Made by a program: the position numbers and the translations under genes. DNA of 64,000 bases, taken from NCBI GenBank assembly GCA_905221615.1, contig CAJNDT010000307.1:62001-126000 (forward strand), written 5' to 3'. The notes beneath the pieces were generated by a model. That model saw only the letters and a program-made list of their open reading frames with translations. It made no database searches and had not been told where the DNA came from. The DNA is from Symbiodinium sp. CCMP2592 (Eukaryota; Sar; Dinophyceae; Suessiales; Symbiodiniaceae). This document shows positions 30,878 through 41,356 of this stretch, in pieces; within the stretch, counting starts at the first letter, position 1, and every line of letters starts with the position of its first letter.

Positions 30878-30924
30878 ATATCATGTGCCGACATGCATGT
30901 CATGTGTGTATACCATGGCATATA
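30169..30924. other. Microsatellite-rich upstream region
   Basis: No gene. Contains (GACA)n near 30345-30390, many CATGCATG dyads (30430-30780) and a TA/ATAC microsatellite at 30785-30890. It lies immediately upstream (5') of the minus-strand gene starting at 30168. Confidence 0.6.
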
Positions 30925-31662
30925 GAAATCACGGCTTCGGTCGAGGTACAAATCACGGACGGGGCAAAACAAATCACGGCATGTTGGCACAAATCACGGC
31001 AGCGGGGTAAAACAAATCACGGCAGCGGGGTAAAACAAATCACGGCAGCGGGGAAAACAACAAATCACGGCAGCGGGGTAAAGCAAATCACGGCAGCGGT
31101 TGGCACAGATCACGGCAGGGGTTGGCACAAATCACGGCATCGGTAAAACAAATCACGGCAGCGGTTGGAGCAAATCACGGCAGCGGTGCAACAAATCACG
31201 CGTGAAGTGTTACAATCACGGCTGGTTTGTGTAGGTGCAGTGGCGGCTCTGTTCCGAATTCGGGTCGTTCGTGTCGAGTTGTGGTCGTGGGTGCGTCGTT
31301 TGCAGTCGGTTCGGTATGGTTTTAGGGGCCCAAATACAAATCACGGCATTCCACGCCAAATCACGGCAGCGTCCACGCCAAATCGCGGCATCGACTTTGG
31401 GCCGTTTGCGCCGATTCCTTTGCGTGTTTTTTGTTTCTGTCTCGGCGAAATCCATTTCATCTGCCGTCTCCCCTCCCACTTCCATCTGTCTTTCAGTGTC
31501 TCCCAGCTCCCGTCCTCTATTTCTTCTTTCCCCTCCCCTCACGGCAGCGGGGCAAAACAAATCACGGCATGTTGGCACAAATCACGGCAGCGGGGTAAAA
31601 CAAATCACGGCAGCGGGGTAAAACAAATCACGGCAGAGGGGCAACACAAATCACGGCCCGTC
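30925..31662 (+). repeat. AAATCACGGCAGCGG interspersed tandem repeat
   Basis: Roughly 25 copies of AAATCACGGC, mostly CAAATCACGGCAGCGGGGTA units of 20-26 bp, in two clusters (30940-31225 and 31540-31662). Isolated copies at 31340-31390 flank a roughly 150-bp pyrimidine-rich segment at 31400-31530. All copies are in the same orientation. Confidence 0.9.
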
Positions 31663-33360
31663 CCGGCTCTGAAAAAAACCTTTGCCGTCCAGCCCTCCAT
31701 TCTCGCAAACTAGAGCACAGCACCACATGTTCTGTCTGGCACCCATGCAGCCGGCCTTGCTTTGGACCACGGCATTCAGCCAGTTGCAGATGTTGCGGCT
31801 TCAAAGCGAACGGCGGCATACTCCTGCGAAAAAGCACACCGTTCTTGCATGCATCACACAGAACTATAGCTGTTGCACACCATCCCTTGCATGCATCGGG
31901 CTTGCAGCAAATCTTGCAGTGCAGCCTTTTGTCGGTATACCCCACCGAGATCTGCTGCTTGCACTCGACTGTACACTGCACGCATTGTTTGCTACATGTA
32001 GGATGTAGCAAGCAGCTATTGCTGCTTTCGAAGGAAAGCAAAGACCTTCTTGAAACAAGCTTGTTTCGCCCATTTCTTGGAAATCTTGCAATCACCGGGC
32101 AGCCGCAAACGCTGCCTCAAAGCCTCGGAGAGCTCTTGCCAAGCATGCTGCTTGATCTCTTTGTCATACTCAGTCCGCAAGCATGATAGCGAAGCACCGA
32201 ACCTTAACATGGGAAGCAGCAAATTCCTCGGGTTCGGGTTCTTGGTTTACCTGCACGCACCACACTCAAACTCAGATCCCCACTGCCTCGGGTATGCTTG
32301 AGAAGACTTGAGATTCTTGCCGCCAGTGACTCGACTGCACCCACTCTCGTCGACACGGCGCACCGTCATTTCCCATCCCTGCTTGTCTGCATCCGTTGGC
32401 AGCTCGGACTCGGCTGGCTTGAACTTCGGGAGCTTCTCCAGGATCTTTCGGTCTCAGCAACAACAGAAAAGCTCCATCTCAATCGTGCAAAACCCACATG
32501 CAATCACATGGCTCGTCCTCGAAATCAGCCAAGGCGCTACTATATAGCCAAGTCGGCTTCCTCGATCTGGCACCGTACTCGACCATGTTGACCGAAACCC
32601 TATAGCACTGGATCATCCCGAACAGAAGCTGGAACGCTGGATGATGTTGCATCAGGCATCTCTCTGGTTGTTCCAAGATCCAAAAGACACCCTTAGCTGA
32701 GCAGATCAGGAGGAGTGCCACAACCCTCCAAAGCATGCAGTTTCCATCTGTCACAGACTGCACAGTCTCGTCTCCCGTGACATCACCGGAACGCCGCTGT
32801 GTTTTGGATTGGGACCTGAGAAAAGGCAAGAGCACCACAGCACAGCAGACATAGCAGGACCCGCACATCATGTGTGGTACATACATCGCGCAGCATCAAC
32901 TTAGTGCCCTACATAAAGATCCAAGAAGAGCAAACCGGAGCCGTGAGCTTTCCACTGCCGGGCTCAAGTCGCATGCATTCAAACACTGCATTGCAGAATC
33001 CCAGGGAGCCCAGGATATTCATCGTGCGCTCGTTGTAGCTTATGTCGTGCGAGATCGCAAATCTCCCAGCCTGGGAACAATGTTGCAGGGCATGGGCTTT
33101 TGGGAGGGTGGGGCGGGGGGCGGGGGGGGAAAGCAATCACTCAGTTCTGTGGGGCGGGGGGGGGAAACCAATGACTCAGTTCTGTGGGGCGTGGGGGGGG
33201 GGGGGAAACCAATCGCACTCAGTTATTCTGCAATCAAGCAGCTTGAAGTTCTGCTCGAGTAACAGCTTTCTGGCCAGCAAACGTTTCGAAGTGCTGCACC
33301 GCAGTATCCCAGGGCAGGCTCTCGATCTGTGTCACCAATGCCACAAGTCTAAAAATGACC
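31628..33360 (-). CDS. C5-methyltransferase-like protein, multi-exon (minus strand)
   Basis: Minus-strand exons: about 33358-33245 (ESLPWDTAVQHFETFAGQKA then VTRAELQAA, motif I); about 33080-32910 (AGRFAISHDISYNERTMNIL ... GSGKLTAPVCSSWIFM, motif IV region with Pro-Val-Cys); about 32815-32490 (VFWILEQPERCLMQHHPAF, YGARSRKPTWLY, motif VI-like Glu and target segment); about 32450-32255 (WEMTVRRVDESGCSR); about 32200-32010 (WQELSEALRQRLRLPGD); about 31975-31690, Cys-rich (CKICCKPDACKGWC, CDACKNGVLFRR), probably metal-binding. The order matches methyltransferase-like predicted proteins of dinoflagellates. Pro-Val-Cys instead of Pro-Cys leaves activity uncertain. Upstream exons may extend to about 34 kb. 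Confidence 0.55.
33105..33225. repeat. G-run minisatellite in methyltransferase intron
   Basis: About three units of a roughly 40-bp repeat: a run of 8-12 G (interrupted by C), then AAACCAATGACTCAGTTCTG. It lies between the motif I and motif IV exons of the minus-strand gene. The G runs could form G-quadruplexes on the non-template strand. Confidence 0.8.
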
Positions 33361-33785
33361 TCATTCATGGACGGTCAACAACTTTGTCCAATCGCGGGAA
33401 GGGCTTGACATGCTCATGACGCAGCCACTATGTGCAAACCAAAGCTCCAAAGGCGCACCCAGACGTGCTAGCCCGTGCAGCACGAACATCTGCTGCAGCA
33501 GTCGCCGGCTTTTCGGCAACGGTCGCTGCACTCGCAGCTTCTTCGTATTCTTGGAAGCACGCTTCATCGTGCGAACTGAAACCACAAGCAGACTATGTAG
33601 CTGCGTGCATGCTACATGCACTATATCTCGACAATCGAAGCACTGTTTGCAAATACACTTGCATGATTGCTTTGTCGGAAGATTGTGGAAAGCAATAGCA
33701 TCTGTTCTTCTTGCAAGACACTCCATGAGCCTGAATCCATGAACGTAGCTTCGATGCACTCTCAGGCACACATGACACACGCACA

Positions 33786-34005
33786 CACAAACCCGACGGG
33801 CATGGCACTGCACGTGAACCGCCTGCTTGCAACCCTCGAGGTTCGGTCCTTCCACAAAGTCATACATCCACATCGGAATGTCCTCTGGGCACACACACAA
33901 ATGAGACGGGCATGGCACTGATCCTGAACCACCTGCTTGCAACCCTGGAAGGTGGGTCCTTCCATAAAGTCATACACATCCACATCGGAATATCCTCTGG
34001 GCCAC
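33786..34005 (-). repeat. Tandem duplication of an exon-like segment
   Basis: Two head-to-tail copies of about 110 bp (about 33786-33892 and 33898-34005) share ACGGGCATGGCACTG and TCATACA(CA)TCCACATCGG. On the minus strand one reads EDIPMWMYDFVEGPNLEGCK and the other YDFMEGPTFQGCK in a frame shifted by 2 bp. Recent exon duplication is likely. Confidence 0.7.
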
Positions 34006-34692
34006 ACCTGCAGGCATGCATTTGCCGGAACAGACAAAACTTCGTGAATGCTATACTCTCAGGGCATGCAACCTGCAGCTCAAACTCAAAGGTTTTTTCT
34101 CAGCGGCTTCCGCTTCGCTGTGTGAAAGCCTGCGCCCCTCGTTTTGGCACGCGGGCCATGCGTGCTCTCATTCCGTGGGATGTAGAAAGCTCTTTGTATT
34201 GCCATGAGCAGTACGACGACAGCATCTGCCGGACCACATGTATTCCCAGCAACTGGCACTGCATGCATGGCCGCGGGCCTCCTCTTGCCTCCGGCAGAAT
34301 CGTACTGCTTTATAGAAAAGCTGCTTCACAAAATCTACAGCAGCCCGCCAGGCACACAAGCAACAGCTTCTAAAGAACATGCCATAGGCTAGCTGAGTAT
34401 ATTTGCATGCACTCACTGCACTTCAACTCACAACATGCACTCCTGGCTCCACCGCAGAGCGAAGCATGCGTGTGAACGTCGCGTTCACCAAAATTTGAAC
34501 CGCACTGCCGGATGGGATCTCTCTCTGCATGCATGCTCTAGTCTAGCTGCACGGCACACATAGTACAAACCTTCTTACACAAGTGCAAAAGTGCATTGTG
34601 CTAGAAAACGTGCATGGTGCATGGCAGCAAAAGCAGCGTAGTATATAGGAGTATAGAGCAGCATGGTGCGAATACTAGTAGTATATAGTATA

Positions 34693-34991
<299 letters not shown>

Positions 34992-35053
34992 TACTAGTAC
35001 CAGCAGCATAGTATAGTAGTAGTAGTTGTTGTTGCTGTTGGTGTTGTTGTTGA

Positions 35054-38000
35054 TCACTTCAGGTCCCACCCAACTCGGTCTTTCGCCACTCTCCATGCAG
35101 CAGCCACACTGCCCACGGTTTTCCAGCCGACCTGTCCCTTTCGATGATCGGGGTCCGCGGCAAGGCTCGGATGCACTCGCTTGCAAAAAAAGGCTTTGTT
35201 GCGGCACAAAACCTCGATCGCTGTGTCGTTGGGGGCCTTCACAGTATAACTGTGAAGGCCTTTGCACGCCCCTTGGGGCCAAGCATCCTTCGGAACCTCA
35301 AGCTTCAGCAGATCGTACCCATTGAACATCATGCCGGCCGGCAACCGGCGCTTCATCTTGCGCAGCCCTTTCTTGCCACGCCGAAAAGAAGCTCTCTTCA
35401 CCTTCTTTTTCTTCATCGGCTTTGTGGGCTCGTTGGCCTTCTTTCTCGCGGCCTTCATGTTCGCGGCACTCTGCGGACCAACAGCAGGCATCTCATCCAT
35501 CTCCTCCGGGCATACACTTAAGGCTGCACTGCCAAAGTATGCACATATGTCTGCAAATCGTTCTCCTGGCTGCCGTCGGCTGGCTCTCCCAGGGGCGACC
35601 CGAAAACGTCATCCTTTGAATCGCTGCTTTTTGCATGTTTGGTTTCAATGGGAATTGCATCACAAAACATCGGATCCTCGTCCTCGCTGCAGTCGGCTCG
35701 CTCGCCCAGGGGCGACCCGAAAACGTCATCCTTTGAATCGCTGCTTTTTGCATATTTGGTTTCAATGGGAATTTGCATCACAAAACATCGGATCCTCGTC
35801 CTCGCTGCGGTCGGCTCGCTCGCCCACGGGCGACCCGAAAACATCCTCCTCTGAATCGGGGCTTTTTGCATATTTGGTTTCAATGGGAACTGCATCACAA
35901 AACATAGGATCCTCTTCCTGGCTTTGGTCGGCTAGCTCGCCCAGGGGCAGGGGCGAGCCGAAAGCATCATCCTTTGAATCGCTGCTTCTTGCACATTTGG
36001 TTTGAATGGCTTGCATTAGACAATATCTCTCGAAGAACAAACAGCAAATGTCGACCTCATCGGCACTGCCCCATGGACTCCGGATAAACTCCTTAGTACA
36101 TCCCATCCGGCACATGCACTCCAAACTTGGAGTATACCGCCTCTCAGAGAATATCGGGCTCACTCAGCCATGTCTCATCAGCATTCTCCTGATGCAACAG
36201 TCGCTGTAAGATTGTTAATTCTAGGTGGCTCAACACACACTTAGATTGCAAGGACTTCATACACAGTCCTCGTCAGAGCTCATAAAGGGAGCAGCCATGG
36301 GCTCCTCGATATCATCATCCTGCATCCGAACTGAACAAATTGAACATGCACCCATGGGCCCATGAAAATATGCTCCAAAACAACTTGTGGCTCGCGGTCC
36401 AGCTGTGTGGCTCGCTCACGAAGTATGCTCGGGCATGAGTCGCTGCTGACTGGATCCTGGAATGAAATAAGCATCACGCAATCAAACCTCCAATGATATA
36501 AAGGAACAATCATTTGCATGGAGCAGTCCTTGGGGGCCGAGTCCATGGCATCCTGCCCGCCCTTCTTCTTCTTCTTGGGCCCCTTGTTGGCCGCGCTTTG
36601 CTGATCCTGCACCAATGACATATGATCATACGTGAAGCATCTATAGCCTTGTAAAGAATGACGGTCCTCACGGGCCGAGTCCATCGCATCCCGATTCTTC
36701 TTCTTGTTCCGCCGGAGGCCCTGCAAAACCACAAAGTCATTTCGAAATCGTGCATGAAATCTCATTTGCATGGCACTGTCCTTCTTCCTCTTCTTGGGCC
36801 CATTGTCGGCCTCCTTGCCCACTTCGAGCTCATCTGCGATCCGCTCCGCCTTTTCGAGGTCGGTTGCATCATCCTTCAAAAGAAGCTATTGATCATGACT
36901 TCGCATGCGTGCATGAATCACAACGTCCTGCTCGGATGATGTCTTCGGCTCGATGTCGCTGTCCTTTCGGGTCTCCTACAGGGAACAGGGACACGCACGG
37001 TTCCATCATGCACGGGACTTGCACTCTGCACATCATCATCATCCTCATCAGAATCATCGATGACCATCGGCCAAATGCCGAAGATAGGTTCATCTAGATC
37101 AACTTTTGCTTGGGGACGACACAACCACAGGCCCCCGTCATCCTGATGGCCGGGGACACGCATACATCATGCAGACGTGAACATGTTAACATTTCTTGTT
37201 CCCAACACGAATCCTCGCAAGCATCATCGGCCGCCTCGCTCTCGCCCGGCGAGCTCGGCGGCTCAGGCACATCCCCGCAGCCGAGGTAGCTCTCCGTGAC
37301 CGCTTGGCTCGGGTCCACCATGTCCTGTAGTTTAGCATATAATCGCGGAAATCTATAACATGTTTGTGCGTGTGATCGGATTCAACCAAGCGGCGGGTGG
37401 GTCTCCATCTTGTGAGGCCGCCATTTGCATCTGAATCATGTCACGCTCGTATTCGGCTTGTCGAAGGGCAGCTAAAGCCTCATACCTCCACGGAGAGTGC
37501 ATGCCGGCCTGCAGCTCCTCCAGCTTTAAATCCAAGGGGTCGTCCGGGTCCTCCTGTTTTCGTGAAATGAGCACACAAAAACTCGTAACCTCGCAAACAT
37601 GATTTTCCCGAAATCCTCGGATGAGCTCTCGTCGCTCAGGAGGTTGAGGGAGCTGGTTTCATCGAAGTCCTGGCAGGTGATTGAAGGTCATGGCAATCTA
37701 TACAGACAAAGCACCATGGCATCATGCATGCAATGAGCGGCCTCATCATTTTCATCATTCAGATGCTCTCCCAATTCCCGGGTTGATGCTTGCGAGAGCT
37801 CGAGCTCGGCCTGAGATAGAGCACACAAAAAATACCCATGCACCCAGCAACTCCAAAAGCCAAGAATCCTCCCCGTCTCCGGGGCCGTTGTCAATCGCCG
37901 CCGCCTCCTCACCGTCGGCGATCGGCAGCGGCTCGTCGGCGCCCTTCTTCTTTTCCTTCTTTTCCTGGGAGCAAACAAAGGCTTAATACCAAACCTTCGT

Positions 38001-38830
38001 GCAATCTGCAACCGAACGGGCACACCTTGCGCCGGAGGTCTTGCTTCAAGTCGTGAATCCTCTCGAATCTGCTGCTCGTGCCTGCACGGGCTTCTGAAAA
38101 TGTAAGAGCATGCATGCATGCTCACAGCTATGAGTTGCCAGCGAGTGGCTGGATCGGAAGAGGTACCGTAGGCTCGAGATGAGCTTCCGCAGACGAACCG
38201 CGTCTTCTGCAGCTCGGCCGCGGACGGATTCCGATTCTTTGACTCGTAGCAATTTTGAATCCAAAAGGCCGTTCAGGAACAGCATCACGTCTGTTATAAA
38301 GTACCCTGACGGGACCTTGGTTGGGAGCACGGTGCACCACGGCTTGATCCATTTGTAGTGGAGGGATATCTCCATGGCCGTCGGCCTGGCCAATTCACTC
38401 TTCAAAGTGATCAGCTTCGCTCCCTGCCACGCAGGGTTCTGGATCATCGTCAGCATCTCGATCGGGAGCCGCTCGTACGTCAGGCTCGCAATCAAAACCT
38501 AATATGCTGTCGTGCAGCCGGTCATCTTGCCAACAGACCGCTGCAAACAAACATCAAATGCATGCAAGGCTCAACCATCTCGTATGTCCACGAGATCTTG
38601 CCAGCTCCTAATGATCTCAAGATGCTCTGCAATATCAAGATCATGATTCGTGAACGGTCCTTCGAAATTGCAGTCGAGCCACGCACCGACCGCCATGTCT
38701 CGGCCGTGGGCAGCTCCCGATCCAAGGGAGGCTTACCATCCCTAATGCGAGCCAGCGCTTCCACAGCACGCCCTGCATCATCCATGGCTCGAGATCGCGG
38801 GCGAAAGAGTCCCAATCACCCTTTCCAAAT
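35054..38830 (-). CDS. Unknown multi-exon gene with tandem acidic repeat
   Basis: Minus-strand exons in order: about 38825-38590 (GDWDSFARDLEPWMMQGVLW and, in a shifted frame, AVGAWLDCNFEGPFTNHDLD then IAEHLEIIRSW); about 38495-38160 (PAWQGAKLITLKSELARPT, WIKPWCTVLPTKVPSGYF, VMLFLNGLLDSKLLRVK); several short acidic exons 38040-36280; a tandem repeat exon 36005-35560; and a terminal exon 35500-35054 that is very basic (KKKKVKRASFRRGKKGLRK), then LHSYTVKAPNDTAIEV, ending VGWDLK. AWLDCN also occurs in the Lys/Glu-rich gene (28.8 kb), so the two genes may share an ancestral module. No function is recognised. Confidence 0.5.
35560..36005 (-). repeat. Four-unit coding tandem repeat (about 120 bp)
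   Basis: Four units, each encoding roughly ETKYAKSSDSKDDVFGSPLG followed by ERADCSEDEDPMFCDA with small changes. The unit nearest the gene's 5' end (near 35950) has a 6-bp in-frame insertion (GGGCAG). Units are rich in Ser and Asp and could be phosphorylated or bind a partner; this is inference. Confidence 0.85.
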
Positions 38831-38896
38831 GCAAAGTCGCATTTAAAACTCGCAACTATAAGCCTTCAAAATCGCCCCTCTTACGAGCTGGCCTCA

Positions 38897-39019
38897 GAAT
38901 GTCACGTGGCATGAAGTCACATCCATGCATCCATGTGTGTGGCATGTAGCGCCTTCAGGAATGTCACGTGGCATGAAGTCACATCCATGCATGCATGCGT
39001 GTGGCATGTAGCGCCTTCA
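38897..39019. repeat. 62-bp direct duplication
   Basis: Two adjacent copies beginning GAATGTCACGTGGCATGAAG and ending GGCATGTAGCGCCTTCA, with two or three differences. It sits at the 5' flank of the minus-strand gene. CACGTG inside each unit is an E-box-like palindrome; no regulatory role is shown. Confidence 0.9.
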
Positions 39020-39886
39020 CGCTGCGGTCTGCAACAGCGAAATTGCAAAAGGGAGCAATCTCAAGGGCCACATGACGATGCCTGCAGATATGGCTTGAAA
39101 AACGCATGCAGCCTCGTCCGGAGAAGCGACGATGATGAGGAACTGGTCGTTCATGATGCGGCCTTTTGCACGCAAAGTGTTCCTCGTGTTCTGAGGCACC
39201 GCTACGGCACCCTGCCTGCCCACTGATATTCGCAAAGTCGTAGGAGGAGAGCATGGCAAGCACTTGCCATGTGCACACAGCGACTGTACGATTGCACTGA
39301 CTTTTTACATGCAACATGTATCCGTTCGCCCACGAAGGCCGTGCCGACACCGGACTTGCACTTGCTGCATGCAACATGACTGCGTGTGAACATGGAACGT
39401 CTGAGAACTCGGAGCTTGTTTGCAGGTTCTTGAGTTAAAGCTTCGAAAGTTAAGGGCTTTCTCGGGGCATTCAACGGAAGAGCCACAGCTTCGAGCGAAG
39501 GATCGTCCTGGCGAGCTTGCTTCTGTTGGTTTTGGAGCTTCGAAGGGTTTGGGGTTTCAGGGGTATACAGGAAAGGAGGCAGCGAAAGTCTCGAAGTACG
39601 GCTTTGTGCTGGGAGCTTGCGGTTCATGAGCTTCGAAAAATTATAAGTTTAAATCCAAAAGCGCAGGTTTTCCAAGTTTCCCTTGGAGTCTTTCCGGGTT
39701 TTCGGTTCATGTACGAATATATATTTTCAGGGTATGATGGGATATAGGGTGTCTGTCTTCTTTTCTCTCCCATGGCTTGAGCCGGTTTGAGCCAAAGTTG
39801 GGTGGTTAAAGAGCTGTCTTTTTTTCATGTACCTCGGAAACGAGTAACACAGTGCATTCTCTATTTACAAGATGTTGGAAGCATAA
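39020..39886. other. Divergent strand-switch spacer
   Basis: No supported gene. A weak minus-strand exon is possible at 39017-39260 (MNDQFLIIVASPDEAACVFQ). 39420-39700 is rich in AGCTTCGAAG and GGGTTTGGGGTTT phrases resembling the other switch region at 23510-23720. TTTGAGCCAAA at 39786 is a partial reversed spliced-leader match. Confidence 0.4.
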
Positions 39887-40576
39887 AACATCAGCGGACA
39901 CAAAATACATCATAATGATGTATTTGGCCCCGGCGTCGTGCAAAATGCACTATCGGAGCCTCACGGCAGGGACAATGTTGACCTCGCTGGCAAGGAGATA
40001 AAAGACGTCGATGACGGGGATGATGGTCCGCCTGGAGGAAATGGTGGCAACGGGGATGATGATGATCAAGACGGTCTACTTCCTCCACCGGATCCCGGAG
40101 AAGACCCTGATTTGCAGGACATAGATCCGTCTGACATTGAGACGGAGCCGTCTGGTGAAGTCTTCAAGTCAGCAGAACATGAAGCCATTGATGCTATAGG
40201 AGACAAAAGACTCGACGAACTAGACGAAGAGCTAGGTCTACGTGCAGCACCGCCTCCTTCTGAACCAAAGGTTACTGGGAAAGATCGGCGATCGCTCCGC
40301 GAAGTCGGTCCAACCGGTAGACTCATCCCTGAAGGAGACATCGAAGAACCTGGAGAGATCATCAAGATCTTGAAAGAAAAGAAATTGGCTCCTGAGGAGA
40401 TCGAGCATTGGAGTACAGGAAAGAAAGGGGACGGCATTGTATATCTCACTGATGATGGTGAAGCCTGCAAGATCGATAAAAGGGGAGTCCATACAAGATC
40501 CGAAGCGACGGTCGACGAACTCTCCCTACACGGCGACCTATCCATTCCTATTCTCCGGAAGCATGGAAGAAAATGA
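39887..40576 (+). CDS. Acidic linker ORF of copia-like fragment
   Basis: The frame is open from 39887 with no clear ATG at its start. It has Gly/Asp-rich NGGNGDDDDQDGLLPPPDPG, then DPSDIETEPSGEVF, AIGDKRLDELDEELGLR, and a folded-looking segment (LKEKKLAPEEIEHWSTG, GIVYLTDDGEACKIDK). It ends in HGRK with TGA 40574-40576, overlapping the next ATG by ATGA. Confidence 0.5.
   Translation, partial: NISGHKIHHNDVFGPGVVQNALSEPHGRDNVDLAGKEIKDVDDGDDGPPGGNGGNGDDDDQDGLLPPPDPGEDPDLQDIDPSDIETEPSGEVFKSAEHEAIDAIGDKRLDELDEELGLRAAPPPSEPKVTGKDRRSLREVGPTGRLIPEGDIEEPGEIIKILKEKKLAPEEIEHWSTGKKGDGIVYLTDDGEACKIDKRGVHTRSEATVDELSLHGDLSIPILRKHGRK
39903..39925. repeat. Perfect 23-bp palindrome at start of copia-like fragment
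   Basis: AAATACATCAT, one A, then ATGATGTATTT. It lies within the first codons of the fragment's open frame, at the boundary between the minus-strand block and copia-like DNA. Confidence 0.85.
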
Positions 40577-40971
40577 GTGAAGCAGAGAAGAAGGCAGCGT
40601 ACAAGAAAGAAAAGCGAGACAAAGCTCGAGTTGCCAAGAAGGACCGGAAGAAAGCCGCGATAGGAAAGAAGATAGTCACCAAGGTTTTGGACAACATGAT
40701 CTTTCCCAAGATTGTTCCATGTGAAGAAATTGATCTGCAACTTAACGTGTCCATTGACGACGACGATGGGTGGTCCTGGGCACAGTCCTATGTGGATCAA
40801 TACACACAAGAACAATTCTTGGCAGATGTCGTGCCGGCCGTTCCGGCACATATGGTCATGGATGATAACTGGATTCCATCTATGCCGTGTACGACTTCTC
40901 ACAGAAACGTACATCGGGAAAAGAATCACGCAGGAGGATCATGCTTCAATGCCATGGCATGTCTGCATTAA
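40573..40971 (+). CDS. Basic linker ORF of copia-like fragment
   Basis: Begins MSEAEKKAAYKKEKRDKARV (Lys-rich helix), then VLDNMIFPKIVPCEEIDLQL, DDDDGWSWAQSYVDQYTQEQ and VPAHMVMDDNWIPSMPC. The ATG overlaps the previous stop (ATGA), so translation in a polyprotein would need a frameshift; a single-base indel is the simpler explanation. It stops where unrelated DNA begins. Confidence 0.5.
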   Translation: MSEAEKKAAYKKEKRDKARVAKKDRKKAAIGKKIVTKVLDNMIFPKIVPCEEIDLQLNVSIDDDDGWSWAQSYVDQYTQEQFLADVVPAVPAHMVMDDNWIPSMPCTTSHRNVHREKNHAGGSCFNAMACLH

Positions 40972-41001
40972 CTAATTTCCCCCACTTGAACTCTGAAACG
41001 G

Positions 41002-41032
41002 AGGGGGGCTATGACGTTTTCGGAGCCCCCCT
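41002..41032. other. GC-rich hairpin upstream of RT element
   Basis: The 9-bp arms AGGGGGGCT (41002-41010) and AGCCCCCCT (41024-41032) are perfect reverse complements with a 13-base loop. It lies between the copia-like fragment and the (TCAC)n run that abuts the RT element's direct repeat. Confidence 0.6.
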
Positions 41033-41113
41033 GAGAAGTCGAGAGGGACGTGGGTGGCAGGCTGCACCGTAAGTGCTAGTCGTCTCTCACTCACTCACTC
41101 ACTCACTCACTCA

Positions 41114-41223
41114 CGACCGAAGGAACATTCCGGGAGTCGGCAGCCACACCAATCCACCATGCAAAAGAGGGCTTGCGCGCATGGTGCTTTTTGGTGTGCC
41201 ATTTTCATGCGGATATCTGACAT
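41114..41223 (+). repeat. Left terminal direct repeat of RT element (110 bp)
   Basis: Identical to 46077-46186. Starts CGACCGAAGGAACATTCCGG, ends ATCTGACAT. It is preceded by a (TCAC)n run at 41087-41113. Confidence 0.95.
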
Positions 41224-41356
41224 TAGCTACTTGCAACAGAGCTTGCCGAATTGCAAGTCTTATGTCAGGAGACGTCTGCCAAAATGGCTCTGCTATTTTG
41301 GCCCAAGATCGTGGACCTTGGGTCCTTCAAAATTTGAAACCCGCCCACCCCTCCCC

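Larger units (their letters stand above)
39887..40971 (+). mobile_element. Copia-like fragment: linker region between integrase and RT
   Basis: Two plus-strand frames (to 40576, and 40573-40971) have the composition of the acidic then basic linker that follows integrase in dinoflagellate copia polyproteins, and end in GGSCFNAM, which resembles the start of the RT module. Sequence identity to the element at 17.1-22.9 kb cannot be tested because the regions do not overlap. It is immediately followed by the RT element at 41114. Confidence 0.5.

Noticed and set aside
39850..39856. CAGTG as the right-hand CACTA-type terminus of the minus block
   Set aside because: No similarity to the left CACTAGCG end beyond four bases and no matching 3-bp target duplication.
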